NCBI GenBank assembly: GCA_037013685.1
Contig: CM072891.1
Coordinates: 10,268,501-10,332,500 of the forward strand
DNA length: 64,000 nucleotides
Source: Acridotheres tristis
Taxonomy: Eukaryota > Chordata > Aves > Passeriformes > Sturnidae
Direction of reading: 5' to 3'
This document shows, piece after piece, positions 46,496 through 59,800 of the stretch (positions within the stretch are counted from its first letter, which is position 1; every line of letters starts with the position of its first letter). Made by a program: the position numbers and the translations under genes. The notes beneath the pieces were generated by a model. The model made no database searches, had not been told where the DNA came from, and worked only from the letters and a program-made list of their open reading frames with translations.

Positions 46496-49261
46496 CTCCT
46501 GCTCACACAGGGAAGGGAGCAGGATATGGCTGCCTGCTGTGCTACTGTATCTGTGTGCCTGCCTGATCGGTGATGCCAGACATGTTTACGTGTAAATGCC
46601 ATGTGTGCACGTGCTCTATGGGCTTGTACCTATCAACAATATATTTTCAGTCTTATTACTGGTCATAGTTGGGGGCGTGGAGCTGCAACAGCCTCAAGGT
46701 GTTGGATCCAGCAGAGTATTTTTCCTGTAACAAATCCAGTCAGAAATAATTACAACAATTTCAGGAACAATAATTTTATACCTACAGTCATCACATATTC
46801 TGTAGAACAGTCATCACGTTTTAGGGCCACAGGATAGAGACAGTATTTTATATTAACCAATTTGCTTCTCAACAATGACAATACAGAAATAAGTGGGGTT
46901 TTTTCAGCAAGAGAGCAATTTGTACAACTGAGAACAGACACAGAACTGAAGAGCAGACAGTGTCCCATGTTCGTGGCCCACAGGCCGCATGTTTTAGTCA
47001 TGATAAAAGAAACAAACCTGAGACAGTTGACATTACCAGATATTTTGCTACAGTTTAACTAAGGCAGGTAGAAATGCTTGCCTGCACCAAAATTGAACTC
47101 CTGGTTTATCAAGAGAAGTCACAGCAGTACTACAGAGTCCCACCAGCTTAAGTAATCCAGTTCTAAGCAGCTTAAAGCTGACAAGAAACAGCAGTGCTGC
47201 AGTAAAGAACATCATCTTGTTTAGATCAGTACAAACACCAGTTTTAAGGACTTGTTTGTGCTAAACATGAACTGGCAGCACAGAAACGAACTGGCTTGCA
47301 CCAACTGAATCCCTGATCAGAGGGAGTTACAACCATCCCATTAGTGGCTAATAAGGTGTTTGAAATGCTCAAGTTCACTACATAGACGTACACTCTTCCC
47401 CCAAATGCTTCTTTCAGACATATTCCCTTGAAGGTATGAACTACAGTCTTTACAAGCTGCATTTCAGCACCCAGTAAATCACACTCCTGTTTTCAGTAAC
47501 ACCTACATAACGCTATAAAGCACCCATTCAAGCCTACGTGCTACAAGTAATAAGAGACTGTAACTGTTAGAGCTGCAGCAACTGCTCTTCAGCCATTCTT
47601 ATGGCTAACTTGTGGCCAAGATTCAGTAACAAATCAGGAACTGGAGGGTCACAAGTCCCAGGCTTTGCTGCAGATGTAGGTGAACAACATACCTTGTAGA
47701 GTATATACACATGTAACTATATACAGATAAGGAAAACCGAACAGCTGCCAACTTGTGAAAAACACACAAGAGGTGTCAATTACATTCTTTGTTAGCAATC
47801 CCCTGAACACAAAGACTGCTACTACACAAGTAGTTACATGACAGGACATTTCTATCACACAGCATAGTGTGAAAGGCACTGCTACAGGAGCATAAAGGAG
47901 GATTTCAGCTCTTAAAATCACTTGCTAAAAACAGGGCTAGCTGAAACTACACTCACTACCTGGAAACGACAGCTATCAAAACCAGCTGTGCCAGTGTAAC
48001 GCCCACAGCAGCAGTCAGCAATTTAATACAGCAATCTACAGGCTTATCACTAACTACAACCAGACAGCCCTAACTGTGCTCAACAATCCCAGCTTTTGGA
48101 CGTTATTTAAAAAGTGCAACCACCAACCAAAAAAATCAAAACCCACAGCGTTTAAAAAGCTGAAAACCTAGTAACCTACTGATGTTAAAAGTCAGAAGTG
48201 TTGAGCAATGTGCACACTAGAAGAGTTAAAATACGAAAAGCAGTCTTTCTTTACACTGTTAAAACGTTATGTTTTGCCACTTTGGAGAATGATTAACAGT
48301 AGCAACCCACAGGAAATTCTGTTAATCCAACCAAAACTCAGTATAAATTGTATATAGAAAGGTATCTAGTCTCATTTTCTGTGCCATAACCAGCCCCACT
48401 GACCTCCAACTGCTTCTCCAGACAAGCAGTAGTCTCCCAGAGCTGAATGTTTGCTGTACACTGATGTCTCTAATAATTAGCAGCACCTATGTCAGCTCCA
48501 GACCTCTGTCCTTAATCAACAGAACCCCAGCCCAAACGTACCTTAAGAGAAGTTTACATAATGTTATTTTTGATATGAAACTAGCTTAAATTCTTTTTTT
48601 AGCTTTAGTGAAGACGTATAGTTCAGTGCCAAGAAGATAAAAGATGAAAGTGGTTGCAGAATCTAGACCAAAAGTGAGATTAAGAAAAAAAATATTGAAA
48701 GAAACGGACTGTTGCAGAAAAAAAAAAGTTCTTCAGACATTTAAAAAATACTTTTTAGTTTTATTGCTGATGCAAACATGCAGAAACACATGCTTCAGCT
48801 GCAGTCAGAAAGCACTTATGCGCACAAAAAGTCTAACAGAGCTTGTGCACTGCCAGATTTCAGCCCAGAGCATTGCTTTATACTAAAACCAAATTCATGT
48901 CACAGGGTCCAAACTACTGCAGGATGAATAGGTAGTAGTTCAGAAAGTGTTTCACCAACTGAGAGCTACATGCCTGCAGGAGCAGCAGCTGCTTTTGGAG
49001 GAACAAGGCACATAGCTGGGGAGGGTGGAGGAAAGGGAGAAACTCCTGCTTCACCTCTCCAATACCCACACCATGCCACGGAGTCTGAACTTCCAGCTCC
49101 TCATAGAGCCAGTAGTTTATCAAACAGCAATAATCCTGCAATATACCACGCACAGAATTTCCATCTCTCAAAAGTAACCTAAACTTTTGGGAAACACTTC
49201 CCAGACACTGAAGATTGCAAAGTGGAAACGCACCAAACTGGATGTGGACTCAATGCCATGG

Positions 49262-49350
49262 TCTAATTGACAGGTAGTGACAGGTCAAAGGTTGGATTCC
49301 ATGATTTTGGAGATCTTTTCCAGCCTAAATGATTCTGTGATTTCTGTGAA
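49262..49350 (+). mobile_element. Short CR1 3'-end fragment
   Basis: Contains GGTTGGATTCCATGATTTTG, AGATCTTTTCCAGCCTAAAT and GATTCTGTGATTTCTGTG. This is the characteristic 3' tail of avian CR1 elements, ending in degenerate ATTCTGTG repeats. It is oriented plus, opposite to MGA, and lies in the region between the two CpG islands. Confidence 0.85.
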
Positions 49351-52203
49351 GAATGAACCAATGGTGAGAGGGCAGGGGAAAAAAGCCAAAGTTAACTAGA
49401 AAAAATGCTCTTTTTTATCTGTACACAACATGTTATATTTAGGTTAATGTATTTTACATTACTTCCCATATTTCATCAGTCAGCGATATATCCATTACTT
49501 ATATATTCAACGAATGTTGTATTGTTTAATATGCTATTACTCCAACTACCAAAAATCACAAAATAAAACAATAAAGCTATGCTTTATGCTTTTTGCCATG
49601 CAACACTGGCAGAAACTAGTCATAATCAGCAGGAATAGCACCATTTTGATGAATTTTAATCTCTTTATGGCCATCATGAGGAACGTTTATCACATATATG
49701 AATCTTCAGCTGGGAATCTTGTCCACATCACAGAAGGAAAAAAAAGAGGTAAATAAAAAGCCTTCACCTGAGCTCAAGACTATCCTACTCATTCAGCTAT
49801 TTTATACCAATACTTATTGCTACAGTCATCAATGGCTCAGCAAGTTAGAACTGCCAAGGAACCTGTATTCCCCTTTTAAGTTATGGTGAAAAAGAAAGTG
49901 ACACTAATTAAAGTCTACAGACCGTTGGTGATGTGTTCCAGGTTTATATCCATCTTCATTACTGTTTATTGACTTACTCTGTGGCCAGGCAGACCACACC
50001 ACATTAACAGAAAGCATTGTACAAGAGTTAGCAAAATAGCACAATTCCAACATCACAAGTATTTGTTTAACAGTAACTGGGTCACAGTCTTGTCATTCTC
50101 CAAATTGGCATTTCCTGAAGGTAGTGATTGGAACAAAGAATGCATTTTTATTGTAGTTAGTTTTTCTCTGGTTCCCATTCATTTTCTCACTCGTATGCTG
50201 TTCACATTCCTTTAATGCCTTTCTGGTTTGGGTTTGATTAATAAAAAAAAGTTAAAACAGAAGAGCTTTCTTCTGGGTGCTTTCTTCTTATGACACACCT
50301 TCATCATCCTCACACATATCACACTCACTGCATTCTTCCTTACCCAGTTTAGCAAAGGATTTATCCCAGGTATTAAAACTAGCCAGAATCCAACAGTGAA
50401 AGCACATTCCATCTTTGTGTGGAGTGAAAAGAGCAACTCCACCATTGTAACTTGATTCTTTTTTTCTAAGGTTACCCAATCTTAAGAAAAATTTTTAAAA
50501 AAGCAAACCAACACAGCACAACACGTCCTTAGTTATGAAAGAGTAAGACAAGAGGAAAGCCCTGGTGGTGCCGCAGCTAACGGCACTGCTCCCTATGCAC
50601 ATGCCATGGTTGAGGTTTTTTTGTAGGTCCTCTGCTGTGTGAAACAGCAAACAGACAACAGCGTCCTCATGGAGAAGAGCTCTTTCATACTCCACTAGGC
50701 ACTACTTCATTGTGTTTGTAAGGAAAATGTCTCGGACTTCCCATTCCTTAGGAACTCAGGTTTTTAAAACAACCACAAACTTCAGAAACAATCTAGTGGA
50801 TTTGTATATAAATGAAGAAGTGACCTACAGTCAAAGAGAAAGAATTTCTTTTTTTTTTTTTTTTTCCTGGAAGGTGACCAAGCAAGTTTATTTACAAGTG
50901 GTTTCCTTCAGTTGCACGTTTCCCCCCTACGGCAGGCACATCTGCACCAATACTGAGCCAGCAATGGGGGACGTTAACAGCCAGCTGCTGTTAGAGGAAA
51001 TACAGAAATGAACCAATGCTGCCTATCTCCACCAGACCTAAGAAATATGGGGGCTTTCCCCACATAAAGACACACAAAAAATGCTCACCTACGGGAATAC
51101 TTTTCAAGCAGAAACAATTTCCCTTTCCAGTCCTCAGTACAAATTCACAAGGCACTGTGCCCGAGGGCACTGAAAGGGTGCTGCAGCTGCATTGGGCAGA
51201 ACACCTGCAAGCAACAAGACCAAAGCATCAGCCTGCCCCTCTCCTTTACACCGCCCTCGGTTTTCAGAGTCTGGAGCAACGTCAAATCTTCGGGGCTCTA
51301 GCCCATCCTAGCAAGCGCGACTACAGACGGCCCATGCCTTCACACAGTTCACGTCGGGAGCAAGGCAGCGTTGTATAAGATTTGACATCTGAATAAGACA
51401 GACAAGAAGCTCCAACCACGTACGTAGTGGGAAACCACTCATGTCCCCGGGCTGCTGAAACAGCCGCCGGCCCTCGTGCCTACCTACTCCTCACTGAGCT
51501 CGCCTTCGCGCTTCGACTCCCTTTTACACTCATCAGCTCAGTACCAGGAGTTTCAAGGCGGACGGGACCAAAGGCCACCAGCGACCGCTGCCCCGCGCGC
51601 CCCCCGCGACGTGCCGGGGCGCACGCGCACCGCCCGCGGGCCGCCCCGCCCCCGGCCGAGGGGCCCCGCTCCGCCCCGCCCGGCCCGCCGGCCTCTGGCG
51701 CCCAGGGGGCACCGGGGCCGCTTCCCGGGAAAGGCTCTGCCCGCAGCCCAGCCCCGTCTCATAGGCGGCGTCAGCCACACCCCCACCAGGGACCGGTCCC
51801 TGGGAGCGCGACGGCTTAGGGAGCAGCGGCAGCTGCCCGGGGCCGGGCCTCGCTCGACCCTTCCCGGCTGGAGAGCCCGGATGCCGCCCGGTCCCTTTAA
51901 CAATCCCTCCGGTCAGGTGACCGCCGGCCGCTACCCATTGCCCGCGCCCCCGCGTCCCGCCCGCTCGCGCCCCTGGACGGAGCGGCGCGGGGGCGCGCGA
52001 GGCGAGCGCGCGGCCGCCGGTGCCGTCCCCGTCCCGCGCGCGACCCCCTCGCCTCAAACGCGGGCGCGGCGGCAGCGCGCGGACAGGCGGCGCGCGCGCG
52101 CGTGATTGGGCGGCCGCCGCGCTCACGTGACTCGCGCACGCCTCGCGCCACCTCGAGTGAAAAACTTCCAAGCGGGGAGGGGGGGCACGCGCGCGGCTCC
52201 TAC

Positions 52204-52390
52204 CTGACTCCGCGCGCCGCCCGGCAACGCCCCGGCCCACGCGGCCCTCGCCCGCCACGCGCGACCTCCCGCCGTCCTCATTGGCCGCCGCGCCCCATCA
52301 CGTGGGCGGCGCACGTTCTCCTGCCCCTTCTCCCGGCTTCTCTCCCGCCCGCGCGAGGCCGGTACCGGAGCGCCGCCGCGCGGGGGGGGG
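52204..52390 (-). other. Candidate non-coding first exon of MGA
   Basis: The donor GAGTCAG|GTAGGAG at 52204/52203 is the best minus-strand splice site I see in either CpG island. A minus-strand CCAAT box at 52463-52459 would lie upstream of a start of transcription near 52,390. The 5' limit given is a guess. Splicing to the acceptor at 41810 would give a first intron of about 10.4 kb. Confidence 0.35.
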
Positions 52391-52657
52391 GGAATGGGGG
52401 CCGGCGGCGGCCGCGCGGTGCAGCTGCCTCGCGACGCCCCGCCAGCGGCGCGCCGCCGATTGGCCGGAGCCGCCCGCCGACGCAGTTCCGCTCCCTGGGC
52501 GCCGCCGGCCACGCCCTTCCCGCCCCTCCCCCGGCCGTGCGCGAGGGATAACACGCCGCTCGCGCGTGGGGCCGCGCGGTAGCGCCCCCGGTGGCCGTGC
52601 CGGGCGCGCGCCCTTGCCGAGGGGCGTCGGGGCCCCGAGCGCGTTCCCGCGGCCGCG

Positions 52658-52682
52658 CCGGCCCCGGCCCCGGCCCCGGCCC
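52658..52682. repeat. (CCGGCC)n hexamer repeat in CpG island 2
   Basis: About four tandem GGCCCC-type units inside the island. Confidence 0.8.
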
Positions 52683-54200
52683 TGCAGGCGCGCTCCTCCC
52701 GCGGCACCGCGCTCCCTTCGGCCGCCCGCAGCGCCTTCCCGCGACTCTTCGTCTTCCCTCCGCCTTCCGCCCGGCAGCGTTTGTAAATCGCCCAACAGGC
52801 GTTCGTGTGCGGCGGGGTGCGATGTTCTGGCGGTAACCGGAGCTACGAGCGAGCGCCGACGGCGCGATGCTGGGCTTCAGAAGGATTTCTCACGCTGTGC
52901 GTGCTGCTGCCGCTCGCACAAGGCACTCGGACCCCGCAGGGTTCCCGGGGACCGGGGTGTTTGTCGAGCGCCCACGGAACTGCACCCACACCAGTCCCCG
53001 AGTCACCTGGAAGCTGCCTGAGGCTACGTGTGAGCCGAAAGAGTTAAATAAAGGCCCGTCAGCATAGGGATGTATTCACTAATACCTCTGAATATAACAG
53101 CTCTGCGTGGTTTAGGCAAAAGGTGATTCTGGAGATTCTTATCCAGAAACTGTATATTTGGTGTACAGTGAAATGATGGAACACATGTGGAAGAAAAAAA
53201 GATACCTAAAGTAAAACCCCCCTGAGCTCTGGACAGCATGGGCGTGTGCAGGCTGGCTGAATTGTGTGGCAATTGTAACCGAGCACTGCAACTGCATCAT
53301 TGAGGAAGGCCAGGCCTCCCGTGCAGTCTTGAAAAATAATTTCAGGTTGTGGAAGCTAATTTAAAATTTAAACAAAAGCTGCTGGTAAATAGCACCCTAA
53401 TGTAGCCCTGGGATGAAATTTCTGTATTGGAGGTCTTGGCCTCGAAAGGTGCTCAGTCATCGCAGCAATCTGCATTCCCCAGGCATTGTGACCTTACCGA
53501 GAATGTGGCTGGGGAGTCCATGAGGGATGTAGAGAGGGAACTGTCTAATTAGACATAGGTTTATACTTCTGCAAAATTGAACTTCGTGTTGAATTGATAC
53601 CGAATTGAGTGGTTGGTTCTCAGATCACTGAGAAGCTCAAAGATACCTTCCCACACATCTCAGACAAGTATATTTGAGGAATCTGTATACAAAGGTTACA
53701 GATATATTAGCTGGTACATAAGCTAATTTTTTGTTGGGCTTTTGCAATCTTAAAGCCGAAGTTCAGAAGGGTTTGTGTGTGAATGGAGAAAGCACTGGTG
53801 GGTTTAGGACTTGTCTTTTTGGAATTTCTGAGCCGATTGAGGGATGGCTTCTTTGAAATTCCTGCTGCTATAAGGGATGAAGTGTCCAATTCCCAGCTGC
53901 AGGATCTGTTTTAGTTAATAGGCCAAATAGAGGAAACGTCACCCAAATAAAATTTACTGTTTGACATTAACTGTAATGATGTTGCAAACATATAAAAGGA
54001 TAAAGAAGTAATGCCAAGGCAATCAAAGATACTGGAGTTTTGGAAAAATAAAAGATAGCACATGGAGGGGAAGTAAGTCTTTGATAATGTCTCAGGGGAA
54101 AGAGACATAAGTCTTTAAGAAAACAGAGTAGTTTTGAAGGAAACCTGATGATGTTTGTGAATATCAACAGAAATGAGCCAACTGCATGTTACAGGTAAAA

Positions 54201-54224
54201 ATGAATAAATAAATAAATAAATAT
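54201..54224. repeat. (AAAT)n short tandem repeat
   Basis: About five AAAT units followed by a T-rich and then an A-rich tract. Confidence 0.85.
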
Positions 54225-56039
54225 TTTTTTTAAAAAAGGGTGTTGTTCTGGTCTCTAAGTGCCAAAAATATCCTTTATTGGAAAGGGGTAGATCTTATGA
54301 CTGCTGTGTTTAAGAAGTTCCTATGCCGGTTAGATTGGGAAATCTTAACTTTCAAAATATACATGTCATTTGAAGCAGAGATGCCCAAATTGCAAGTAAG
54401 GTTGTGCAGAAAAATCCTTTTCTTTGTTGGCTAAATTTTTTTTTTTTTGAAAGCTAAGTATTGGGAAACTAAAGTTCATTAGAGATTGAGGAACCCTAAA
54501 TAAGCAAGAAAAATAATAATCCTCCTCTACCCCTCCTTTCCCTTCTGAATAAGACCTTTAAAAGGGGGAAATGGAGAAAGAGCAGTCAGTACCTGTTCTT
54601 CCAGGGGTGTGTTTGCCCAGGGACCACACTGCTCTTCAACATCATCTGTTTACCCAGAGGCTCCCACTCACTGTCCCAGTTCTCTCCACCCTCTGTTCAC
54701 ACATCGTTCGCTGTGGGACTCTTCCCTCCACTTGAAATCAACACCCAACTTCTTCAGTTCTTCCATCCCCACCCATCCCATTAAGAGTGATAAAATGGGC
54801 CTGGAAATCCAATAGGAGTGTTCCCACTGAGGAGCATATTTAGGAAATAAAGGCTCTCAAAAACTGAGCAGAAACAGGCACATCCTTTTTATAAGAAAAA
54901 AATTATGCAGGTTTTGAGTGGGCTGAGCTCGTGGGAGGAAGGAAGTGTGATACAAAGAGAAAGGGTGGTGCTAAATCTGGTCTATGCCTAAGGCTGGCAT
55001 TTTATTGCCAAACTCATTACCTGCTCTGTTTATTCCTAATGACTGTAGAAATCAAACCCCTATAAACAAATTTTGTTCTCCCACTAATAATATCCATTTA
55101 TAATTAATCAAAATGTGAAAATAATTACATTTAAGCAATAATAATTGCATTTAACAACCACCACCACCACCTTTATGTTTGAATTATGTTATTTAAATGC
55201 TTTAATCAATCACTCAAAGCCTGCAAAATGCCAGATTAAGGATGCAACTTCTTGGGCACTGAGCGAGTCAGGATCACATGAAGAAAATAATGTGTGAATT
55301 TTTCATGAAATCAGCATTACACACATGGGAACCAGATAAAGATAGCTGAGATAATAGTGAAGCTGACATTTACTAGCTTTGCAGCATGGACTTTGCATTC
55401 CAAATAATGACCTTCTTATCTGAATACACGGAAAGAGTTCATTGATGATGGCTGCTTTCTAAGAGTTTCTCTTGGTTACATTGGAGCTGCTGCTATTGTG
55501 CATCTTCGTCACAATTTAAACCTGAACCTTCCCTTTCTACGGGTCACCAGAGCTGCAAAGGTAGCAGTGTAATTGTACAGCAAGAAAGATTCTTCTTTCC
55601 AAAGCCAGAGGCCAGGAATCGGGCATCGGGACTCGAGAGGTAAGGTTGGGAGGAAAGCCTGCCCAGGTTTTCTTAAATAATTCGACAAGGAAAAATGGCA
55701 GGCAAAGTAGAAGACATGCCCCTGGCTTTATTGCTGTTTTTGTTTCACAGATATGATAAAGCCCCCCAAGAACTCATCGAGGTCTCCATACTGCTCCTCC
55801 TTGTAGCCTTCCTTTTGTCGTCTTCCTGTCTCTGGACACTTGCAGGAAGGAGCCTGTGCTTGTGCTCTCTCTTTTACAGAACACTGCAAGGTGGCCAAGT
55901 CCTCTTCTTCACAGGGATCATCTCAGCTTCTCTCCACGAGGGCCAGGGACAATTGCGACCTCCGAATCCCCAGGCTGTTGCCTTCCCCAGCCCAAAGAAG
56001 GCAGGGCTGAACCAAGGCTGCACTTAGCTGCTCACCCTC

Positions 56040-56860
56040 AGCCATTGCAGAGGGCTGGCAGACCTGCGGCAGCCCCCCAGGAGAGGAGCTGCTGGCGCCG
56101 GCGCGTCTCTGCAGTTCGCTCCCGGCACGATGTTTACTGAACGCAGAAACCCCCTGGGAATGCATCGCTGATGAGGCGCTGGGATTTGGCTTTCTTGCTG
56201 TAGGGGAGTTCCTAAAGGGCTCAAGGTGCCTTTGGAATCTGGCCAAAGAGTCGCCGAAGGGAGCAGCCCCGACCATCCTGGCGGAGCTCTTCCAGCCTCG
56301 CTGTCTTTCGCAACTGCTTTGTGTGCCGCAGTTTTGGCTCTTCTGCTGCCACATCCTTGCCGAGCCCCGTCTTTTTTCCTTCCTTTTCCCGTTCTGAACG
56401 GACCGCAGCCTAACAAACGCTTTCCTGCCCGAGCGGTTCAAACCCACCGTCCCCAGGCCTTGGGCTGCCCCTTCCTCACGGTGACGGGCGGCACCGCACG
56501 CAAGGGGTTAAACCTTCCCCCAGGCAAGCCCGGAGCAGGGAGGCTGCCGGCGCAGCTGCGGGCTCCGATCGCTATCGCAGCGCCACCGACCTGAGCGTCG
56601 CTGCTAAACGGGGACACAAACCTGCCCTGAAGCGCGGGGGCTGCCCTGCGCCCCCGGCTCCATCCCCGCCGCCCGGGGCTCCCCCGGCACCGGGAACCCA
56701 AACGCTGATCGCTCGTCATCCACGTGAGCGCGGAGCTGTCCTGGAGCCCTGGCAGGATGCTCCAGCTGCGAATCCCTTGCCCACGTTTGCCCGCAGCAGT
56801 GCGAAACAGCTGCGGCACGGAGGCGCCCGATGCCAGCGCTCCTGGCTGAACTTCCCGGCA
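56040..56860. promoter_or_regulatory. Weaker GC/CpG-rich block
   Basis: GC content and CpG frequency rise clearly above the flanks, though less than in the two main islands. I see no recognisable protein in either direction. It may be a small promoter, an enhancer or a lncRNA start. Confidence 0.4.
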
Positions 56861-59800
56861 GCACCCAAGCCCCCCCCTGGCTCCAAGAATTATTTCCTTT
56901 TAAACTGAAAGTGGTGGTCATTTCTCAGATAATGTGAAGCCGGTAGTTCTCATGCTGCAACATCTTCATTTAAAGCAGTTTTGAGAGCCCCAAACGATAT
57001 TACAGATCTAACAGACAGACTCTACCCGTGTTCTGCAACTTCTCTCGGTGAAAGGAGACATGAAGCAGGCACAGCTCGTCCCTCCTGCAAGGGCCAGAGC
57101 TCTGCCCCTGCAGCCCAGACTGCCACTGGCACAATGGGGCCAAGGCCTTGGACCTTCCCCAAGGCAGGAGGCCTGCCCGGTGGGTAACAGGGACGAAGGA
57201 AGGGGAAAGGGAAGAAGTAAGCACCAGGCACTGGGGTACTACTCAGAGGGGGAGCAGTGGGGTCACAGGTTTTCTGGGTGGGTTGGAAACCATTCTTAGA
57301 CCACTGCGGACCATCTAGAAGCTCGCATGCATTAGCAAAATTTTTGCCCTCCCCAAGGGTGTCTGAGTGGCCAACAGCAGGTTAGGAGAGCCAAGGTGTC
57401 CTCTGTCCCACTTGAGCATGAGGGCAACAGCTCCCCTCCCCTGTCTCCTGGCCCCAGCAGCACTGCCCTGGCAGGCTAAGCAGCAGGGTGGACAGTTTTG
57501 CCATCCAAATTAACTCGCGGCCCTAAGCGCTTGTCTGCAACCCACATCCTCCTTCTGCGGCTGATGCAAAGGAAAAATCAAGTTCCTGAGGCAGGCATGC
57601 AATGCAGAGACCAGCTCAGACACCTGGCAGCAGAGCACCAGCTCTCAGAGTCTGGCCTGAGGCAAGGAAACTTGCTCAAAAAACTACAGCTGCATCAGTG
57701 AGCAGTGCAGTCAGAGCATGTTCACAGACCAAAGTGGTTGGCATTAGCAGCCTGCTGCTTGTGCTGTACCCATTTGGGCAGGAATGGTTTCCTCAGTCCA
57801 GCTCCTCACCAGGTCTGGGCACTGGCAGTCCTTGGGCAGCCTGTGAGCACTAGATGCATTCTCACAGCCCATCTCCCAGCGTGGCCTCAGTCAAAATTCC
57901 CCCCGCAGTGTGAGGAGGGATTGTCAGGGCCTTCACTATGAATGCAGCATCCTTATCTAAAGCAAGGACATGCTAAGCCAGTCCATTTCAAGCCAATATT
58001 TTCATGTTATGTATTTCACTGAAATGCTTGCAGAGAAACTATTCAAATAGCACAGACAAGGGCAATCATCAAATATGCAGTTTCTTCATAGATGCTGCTG
58101 ATAAACAATATAACCACATCACAAACTGCACAAGCAGGCTAGGGCACAAACAAGCAACGAACTCTGTATGGTCTGAGAGTTGGCACTTGAAGATGTTGCC
58201 ACATCCCTCCCAAGCCTGCTTCATAAGGCACCTCACCAAATCTACATCCAGAAATCTCATCAGGTTTTGCACACTGAATGTCAATGCAAGCAAAAGTTAC
58301 TAGTTTGGGGCCAAATTCTCATTTCAGTTGCTTCCGGTAGTTTTGTGGCAGTCAATTGTTATAACTGAGCAGAGGCAAAGTCTGGCCAGGAAAATCTCCC
58401 AATTCTTAGACTGTATGGAGCCAGAATACAGAATTTTCTCTCTCAGCAATCTGCTACTCCTTCTTGATGGCTGAATCATGATAAAAAAACATTCAGAAAC
58501 ATAAGCAGGATTACTCTTCACTATTCACCAGCAAGGTCACTTAGCAGAGTAAAGCACTAAGGCCACCTCAAGAAATGTGCCTGCTGCCAATGAGCCTTAG
58601 AACAGCTCAGTGGCCTGGTGGTAAAGATCCCAAATTGGTCAGCAAGGGGAAGGATCTGTCTGGTCACACACAGCATCCTTGTGGGTGTGAGTGCTAGCAG
58701 GGATCAGGGGCTGCTGGTGATACTGGGGCTGCTCCAAGCCAGGCAGGATGGCTGTTCTCTATCTGAATTGGGGCAGGGACAGGAAGGAGAGTGTGGCCAT
58801 AGGGAGGCATTGAAATTGCATTTGTGGGATGTAAAATAGGATTTCATGGCTGAGCAGGCAGCAGGGAGAGCTGCGGGGGAAACAGAACCTGCTGGGGAAA
58901 TGTTTCCCCTATAGATCATTAAATGACTTCAGCTTTCTGAGGGCCTTTATGGGCTTATTTCTTAGGACTGTAAACAACGCATGTGAGGGATTTTAAAAAT
59001 CAGGCAAAGTCTGCTGTTATATATGAGTCCCAAGAGCAGCTCCAATTTGTTCTGCAGGAGAGGAGACTGGCATTTCAGAGACACAAATGTCATGCTAGAG
59101 ACTACAAAATGTCCCCAGCTGGCACGTTATCCCACCTCTGCCCTCTCTGAGCTGTCCCAGCTCTCTCTGGAGCAGATTGGCTCACTGGCCAGTCCTCAGC
59201 ACCTTGCCCTGGGGGTGCAAAACTGAATCGATCCCCAAACTTCCTCAGGATTGCTCACTTCAGGCTGCCCTGGGCTTTTCCGTGCATGAGTGATCCCACC
59301 ACCAAGGCCTGCTGCTGTTTCCAGCATCCACCCTGCAAGCAAAAGCTCAAGTGGGAAGAAACTGCAGTAACAGAAGCCCTTGTCTGTGTGTTCATCTGCA
59401 CTGAGGGAAAAGCATGTTGTGCCCTTTAACCACACCTGGTGGAAACAGCTTCCTTCTGTGCTAGCAGGTCCAGGAAAAGGGTTGTGGGAGAGACACAGAT
59501 ACACCTCATCCTGGTACTGTGTGGCAAGACCACAGAAAGGTCTGTCTTCTTTAAGATTTAATCCCCATTTGCACTAATGTTGTGCTAAGAACAGCTTTTT
59601 CTTTATTTGCCAAATTCAGTGTGAGTGATGCTCTGTGAGATGTTTACTAAGAAAATAGGTCCATTAATTTTTTCTCATTAAATTTTGGACCCTTCCTGGA
59701 ACAAAGGAAAGCACACATTTTCTACATTCACAGATTTCTGACAAACAGGCAAGCTGTAAAGCACGATGTTGAATTCTTGCCAGCCTTGTGACGGCATCAT

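Larger units (their letters stand above)
45700..51430. other. Non-coding stretch between the two CpG islands
   Basis: No recognisable protein. It holds a TA/CA-rich microsatellite (46440-46495), a CR1 tail (about 49,262-49,350) and a T17 run (50849-50865). A minus-strand donor-like CCGTAG|GTGAGC occurs at 51089/51088, and another, GGAGTAG|GTAGGC, at 51484/51483 just inside the second island. If the distal island is used by MGA, this is intron 1. Confidence 0.55.
51440..53000. promoter_or_regulatory. CpG island 2, candidate distal MGA promoter or bidirectional promoter
   Basis: Very dense CpG over about 1.5 kb. It contains E-boxes at 52124-52129 (in the palindrome TCACGTGA, 52123-52130) and 52299-52304, and ATTGG (CCAAT on the minus strand) at 52105-52109, 52280-52284 and 52459-52463. 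Repeated NF-Y type CCAAT boxes plus E-boxes mark a typical housekeeping promoter. It could serve MGA through a distal first exon, and transcription in the plus direction is also possible. Confidence 0.7.

Noticed and set aside
51476..53021. Long Arg/Ala/Gly-rich ORFs on both strands
   Set aside because: Same artefact in the second CpG island.
55695..56027. 110-codon plus-strand ORF with a hydrophobic, signal-like start
   Set aside because: No family recognised, no splice or promoter context, and its end runs into the GC-rich block; most likely chance.
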